Positions 60,971-64,000 of a stretch of 64,000 nt of DNA are shown one piece after another (within the stretch, counting starts at the first letter, position 1; the number at the start of each line of letters is the position of its first letter). The notes beneath the pieces were generated by a model. That model did not search any database, was not told the DNA's origin, and saw only the letters and a program-made list of their open reading frames with translations. Source of the stretch: Mycosarcoma maydis (taxonomy: Eukaryota > Basidiomycota > Ustilaginomycetes > Ustilaginales); NCBI RefSeq assembly GCF_000328475.2, contig NC_026490.1, forward strand, positions 1 to 64,000, written 5' to 3'. A program made the position numbers and the translations under genes.

Positions 60971-63070
60971 ATGTCGAGTATCCCAGTACCACAGACGGTC
61001 AAGCGTCAGCGTTCCACAGCCACCATGCCAGGCGGTGCCGGTCCCAGCAAGCTACGAACACCCGCTGCCCCTAGCACCATGTCCACGACTCGGTCAGTCA
61101 GCGCAGCAGACAATGCCAGATTCGTCCCTGCTCGTCGAGCAGCCGCTACAACCATCACCGCATCGTCCATTGGTGTGACGCTGCCACGCGCACCCATGAC
61201 CAATACTACGAATAGACCAGCAGCAGCTACCGTGGCCACAACACGCTCTGCAAGCGCTTCCAAAATCGCAGCTGGTGCAGCACTCTCGGGCGGCGCTGCA
61301 GTAAGGAGAGGTGTCACCAGCGTCACGCGTCCCCGTCCTGGCACAAATGCTGCCGCTGCTGCTGCCGCTTCAGCTCGTAGCAGCAACGGCAGTACCACTT
61401 CTGCCAACTCTGGCGACGTTGATCCATCCCGAATGGACGCAATGGAATCCCGTTTAGCATCTATGGCCGAGCTCTTTGAGCTCGAGCGTCAAAAGACAGA
61501 AGAGAAATGGAACAAGGAGCGCTCCGAGCGTCTCGCCCAGGAAGACAAGGTCCGTCAGCTCGAAGAAGACCTCCTCGAACAACGCAAGATCGCACAATCC
61601 AAACAGGACGAGATCAAACGTCGACGAACCATTGCTGACGACGAAATCCTGCAGCTCACTGCCAAATTCAACCGTGAAAAGCGTCTTCTCGAGTCCGAGC
61701 TCGAGCAGGAACGCGAAACGGTTGTAGCGCTCAAGGCGACACTCAACCAGCAGAGTACCAGCCACCTAACCATGGAAAGCACCAACACTGCGCTCCGTTC
61801 TCAGATCCAAGTGCTCCAAGATGAAATCGAGACTCTACGTTCCAAGGTCGCGAGTATGGACAAGGACATTGCCGAGACCAAAGAGGCCAACCTGCATCTC
61901 GAAAACGAGCTGCGCGAAGCCGAGTCGCTGCGACGTAAACTGCACAACGAGGTGCAAGAGCTTCGAGGTAACATTCGCGTCTTTTGCCGTGTCCGTCCGC
62001 CTTCCAACAATGACGCCAACAATGGCACCGAGGCTTTGGCCACCATTCGCTTCCCCAACGAGCGCGAAGCGGCACAAATTGAGCTTCTCGCGGCCGGTGA
62101 ATCGGCCACAGGAACCGTGACAATGCGTAACCACCTGTTTACCTTTGACCGCGTATTCCAGCCCACCGCATCGCAAGCCGACGTATTCGAAGAAATTGCC
62201 CACCTTACGCAATCCGTACTTGACGGCTACAATACGTCGATCTTTGCCTATGGCCAGACCGGTTCTGGTAAAACGCACACGTTGGAAGGCGCGCCCGACT
62301 CGATCACCAACTACGGCAGTGACCCCTCTGCTGATGCTGGTGCTGGTCTTATCCCGCGCGCTGTGCAAATGCTTTGGTCGACCGCGGAAAGCCTGAAAGA
62401 CAAGGGGTGGAAGTACGACTTTGAAGGTAGCATGCTTGAGATCTACCTGGACAACATCAACGATCTTCTAGGCAAGGCCGAGGTGGACAAAGCCAAACAC
62501 GAGATCAAGCACGACAAAGGACGCACCACGGTTTCGGATACCGTTGTAGTTGCGCTCGATTCACCCGCGCAGGTGTTTGCGCTGTTGGACAAAGCCAAAA
62601 AACGAAGACAGGTAGCGGCGACGTTGATGAACGAGCGTTCATCTCGTTCGCATTCCGTCTTTATGCTTCGTGTTCGCGGACAGAATGCTACCACCATGGA
62701 GGCGTGCGATGCTGTATTGTCGCTGGTCGACCTCGCTGGTTCCGAACGCCTTGCCAACTCGGGTAGCGACAAAGACCCTGTGCGACTCAAGGAAGCACAG
62801 TCGATCAACAAGTCGCTTTCTTCATTGGCGGATGTGATCTCGGCGTTGGGGCAGAACAAGAATTCGACGAGTCACGTACCCTACCGAAACTCAACGTTGA
62901 CGTGGCTCTTGAAGAACAGCCTGGGCGGCAACTCTAAGACGTTGATGTTGCTCGCGTTGAGTCCGATGGCGGCTCATCTCAACGAGAGTCTCTGCTCGCT
63001 GCGCTTTGCCACCAAGGTCAATTCGACTACAATTGGTACGGCCAAAGCGGTCAAGTCAATCGGCAGCTAG
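60971..63070 (+). CDS. Kinesin-14 (C-terminal motor, Kar3/Ncd/Pkl1-like)
   Basis: ATG 60971 (MSSIPVPQTVKRQRSTATMP) gives 699 residues; the 758-codon frame begins with TTG. Residues 1-150 are basic, Ser/Thr/Ala-rich, the expected ATP-independent microtubule-binding tail. Residues about 160-325 are coiled coil. The neck is ELRGNIRVFCRVRPP, the kinesin-14 signature, followed by the motor: P-loop GQTGSGKT at 428-435, switch I NERSSRSHSVF, switch II VDLAGSERLANSG, and late HVPYRNSTLTWLLKNSLGG. The C-terminal placement of the motor and the neck motif mark a minus-end-directed kinesin-14, acting in spindle and karyogamy. No introns. It follows tropomyosin and precedes BFR2 (convergent, 250 bp). Confidence 0.95.
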   Translation: MSSIPVPQTVKRQRSTATMPGGAGPSKLRTPAAPSTMSTTRSVSAADNARFVPARRAAATTITASSIGVTLPRAPMTNTTNRPAAATVATTRSASASKIAAGAALSGGAAVRRGVTSVTRPRPGTNAAAAAAASARSSNGSTTSANSGDVDPSRMDAMESRLASMAELFELERQKTEEKWNKERSERLAQEDKVRQLEEDLLEQRKIAQSKQDEIKRRRTIADDEILQLTAKFNREKRLLESELEQERETVVALKATLNQQSTSHLTMESTNTALRSQIQVLQDEIETLRSKVASMDKDIAETKEANLHLENELREAESLRRKLHNEVQELRGNIRVFCRVRPPSNNDANNGTEALATIRFPNEREAAQIELLAAGESATGTVTMRNHLFTFDRVFQPTASQADVFEEIAHLTQSVLDGYNTSIFAYGQTGSGKTHTLEGAPDSITNYGSDPSADAGAGLIPRAVQMLWSTAESLKDKGWKYDFEGSMLEIYLDNINDLLGKAEVDKAKHEIKHDKGRTTVSDTVVVALDSPAQVFALLDKAKKRRQVAATLMNERSSRSHSVFMLRVRGQNATTMEACDAVLSLVDLAGSERLANSGSDKDPVRLKEAQSINKSLSSLADVISALGQNKNSTSHVPYRNSTLTWLLKNSLGGNSKTLMLLALSPMAAHLNESLCSLRFATKVNSTTIGTAKAVKSIGS

Positions 63071-63319
63071 AATCACGAATTGTTCCGACGCTTTTCACTC
63101 TCTATCGCCGTTGACGGCTCTATGCTTTCTTTCTTCCACGTTTCGGTGCCGGCATTTGAATGTATACCTAAGTTTCTTCCCCTCGAAACGAGCGATAAAA
63201 GTATTCTTCTGACAAAATCACATAGTGGAACTCGATCAAGTCATGGTGCTGAACAAGAAGCTTGTGCGCAGTGCCACATGATGAAGTTATGGTCAGGTGA
63301 GATGCAAGTGATCGCAAAT

Positions 63320-64000
63320 TCACCCAAACACACGCAGACCGGCGAGTTGTGCATCTTTTGCCATGTCATCTCCTTGACCCTCGTCATCACTTTGCATGTC
63401 TTGCGCCTCTACGTGCTTGACTACGCCCATTGAGCTGGACGCCAATTGCCTGAACAATCGCTCGATCTGCTCCGGTCCCCATTTGATGCGATCGCGAATG
63501 GGAGGCATGAAGTTGACCAGCTTGTCGTTGACCTCGTAACGCAATTTCCTGCCCTTGGATGCCTTTGTGTCGACGTTGTGCTTCTTCTTCTTTCCACCGC
63601 CCTGCAAGCTCGAGAGTAACACAGCGGTGCTAGTCGTGCCACCACCTTGGTTCGAGAGTCCATTTGATCGTCTTTCGATGAGCTCTTTCAGCAGAGTCGA
63701 GTAGAAATCGGTATCGTCGAAGACCTCGCTGTCTTGCTTCTCTTCTGTATCTAAGCTGGTTGATGTTGAACCCAACTTGAAAGAGCCTTCAGATTCTGAT
63801 CGCAGCACCCGCGTGCGTGCAACGAGGCGGGAGAGTCCATCACCAGCGAGAGCAGAATCGATCTGCGAAGAGGGCGCCTGGTTGACTGCTCGCAGCTGGG
63901 TGAAACGGTTTCCGTTCGAAGCAGCTGCGGCGGCGGCGGCTGCAGAGGTGACTTTTAAACTCCACTTGTCCAACACACGTCTACGGTGCGGTTCGAGTGC
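63320..64000 (-). CDS. BFR2: Bfr2/AATF (Che-1) family protein, 5' part beyond the window
   Basis: About 226 C-terminal residues are visible; the frame stays open to the window edge and no start is reached. Key parts are VLDKWSLKV, an FYSTLLKELIERR segment, and the conserved C-terminal block KLRYEVNDKLVNFMPPIRDR with a following EQIERLFRQL helix, which together define the AATF/Traube (TRAUB) domain. A short Ala run (SAAAAAAAAS) sits near the start of the visible part. The family works in small-subunit ribosomal RNA processing in the nucleolus (Bfr2 in yeast) and transcription control (AATF in animals). The C-terminus is acidic and ends LAGLRVFG. Confidence 0.88.
   Translation of the reverse strand, partial: ALEPHRRRVLDKWSLKVTSAAAAAAAASNGNRFTQLRAVNQAPSSQIDSALAGDGLSRLVARTRVLRSESEGSFKLGSTSTSLDTEEKQDSEVFDDTDFYSTLLKELIERRSNGLSNQGGGTTSTAVLLSSLQGGGKKKKHNVDTKASKGRKLRYEVNDKLVNFMPPIRDRIKWGPEQIERLFRQLASSSMGVVKHVEAQDMQSDDEGQGDDMAKDAQLAGLRVFG

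Noticed and set aside
1..64000. tRNA, rRNA or CRISPR
   Set aside because: I looked for B-box-like GGTTCGANTCC strings and regular spacer arrays. The few GTTCGA words (near 54820 and 58090) lack tRNA arms, and nothing else fits. A covariance-model scan would be decisive.

Overview
The window is nuclear DNA of a filamentous or dimorphic basidiomycete, most probably a smut fungus (Ustilago/Sporisorium/Moesziomyces type). That call rests on long, mostly intron-free, serine-rich genes, short GT-AG introns (about 70-120 nt), a Cdc8-type tropomyosin, an ELMO protein, fungal glucosylceramide synthase and Zn2Cys6 regulator, and decayed LINE copies. No species is claimed. About 22 protein genes are supported; six were rebuilt across introns by matching splice phase and conserved protein sequence. 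Several apparent ORF starts are GTG or TTG, so starts were moved to in-frame ATGs. No rRNA, tRNA or CRISPR was found.

Layout. 1-6.8 kb: a Kar9-like protein with a C-terminal GAS2 domain, then a divergent mitochondrial pair (ribosomal protein bL27m and TIM23). 6.8-12.1 kb: gene-poor, with an ABC-transporter relic, a small hypothetical gene and a 5'-truncated LINE. 12.1-29.1 kb: an MFS transporter, a Zn2Cys6 regulator, the splicing factor Rds3/PHF5A, an ELMO/CED-12 protein, COQ4, glucosylceramide synthase and argininosuccinate lyase. 29.1-32.4 kb: gene-poor, with a 100-N gap beside a CTG repeat. 32.4-37.6 kb: a 1712-residue serine-rich protein. 38.2-43.0 kb: a compact set of four genes (methyltransferase, DUF1772 protein, CmcJ/NvfI-like oxygenase, polytopic membrane protein) that looks like a small metabolic cluster. 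43.0-46.0 kb: a second LINE fragment with a perfect 12-bp target-site duplication, a possible solo LTR and a broken gene. 46.0-52.1 kb: a secreted GH27 alpha-galactosidase, an FMN-dependent 2-hydroxyacid oxidase and mitochondrial GatA. 52.1-55.8 kb: gene-poor and partly AT-rich. 55.8-64 kb: a response-regulator protein, tropomyosin, a kinesin-14 and the C-terminal part of a Bfr2/AATF protein running off the right edge.

Four observations stand out. (1) The tropomyosin TAG stop is followed in the same frame by 138 sense codons containing a predicted transmembrane segment. (2) Rds3 has Asp at position 26, where PHF5A proteins have a zinc-site Cys that I recall as the covalent target of spliceostatin A. 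(3) A heptanucleotide family (ATTCGTG/ATTCACG and complements) recurs in many intergenic regions and was not seen in coding exons. (4) The four-gene set at 38-43 kb has an oxygenase-methyltransferase-DUF1772 composition without a recognised backbone enzyme.
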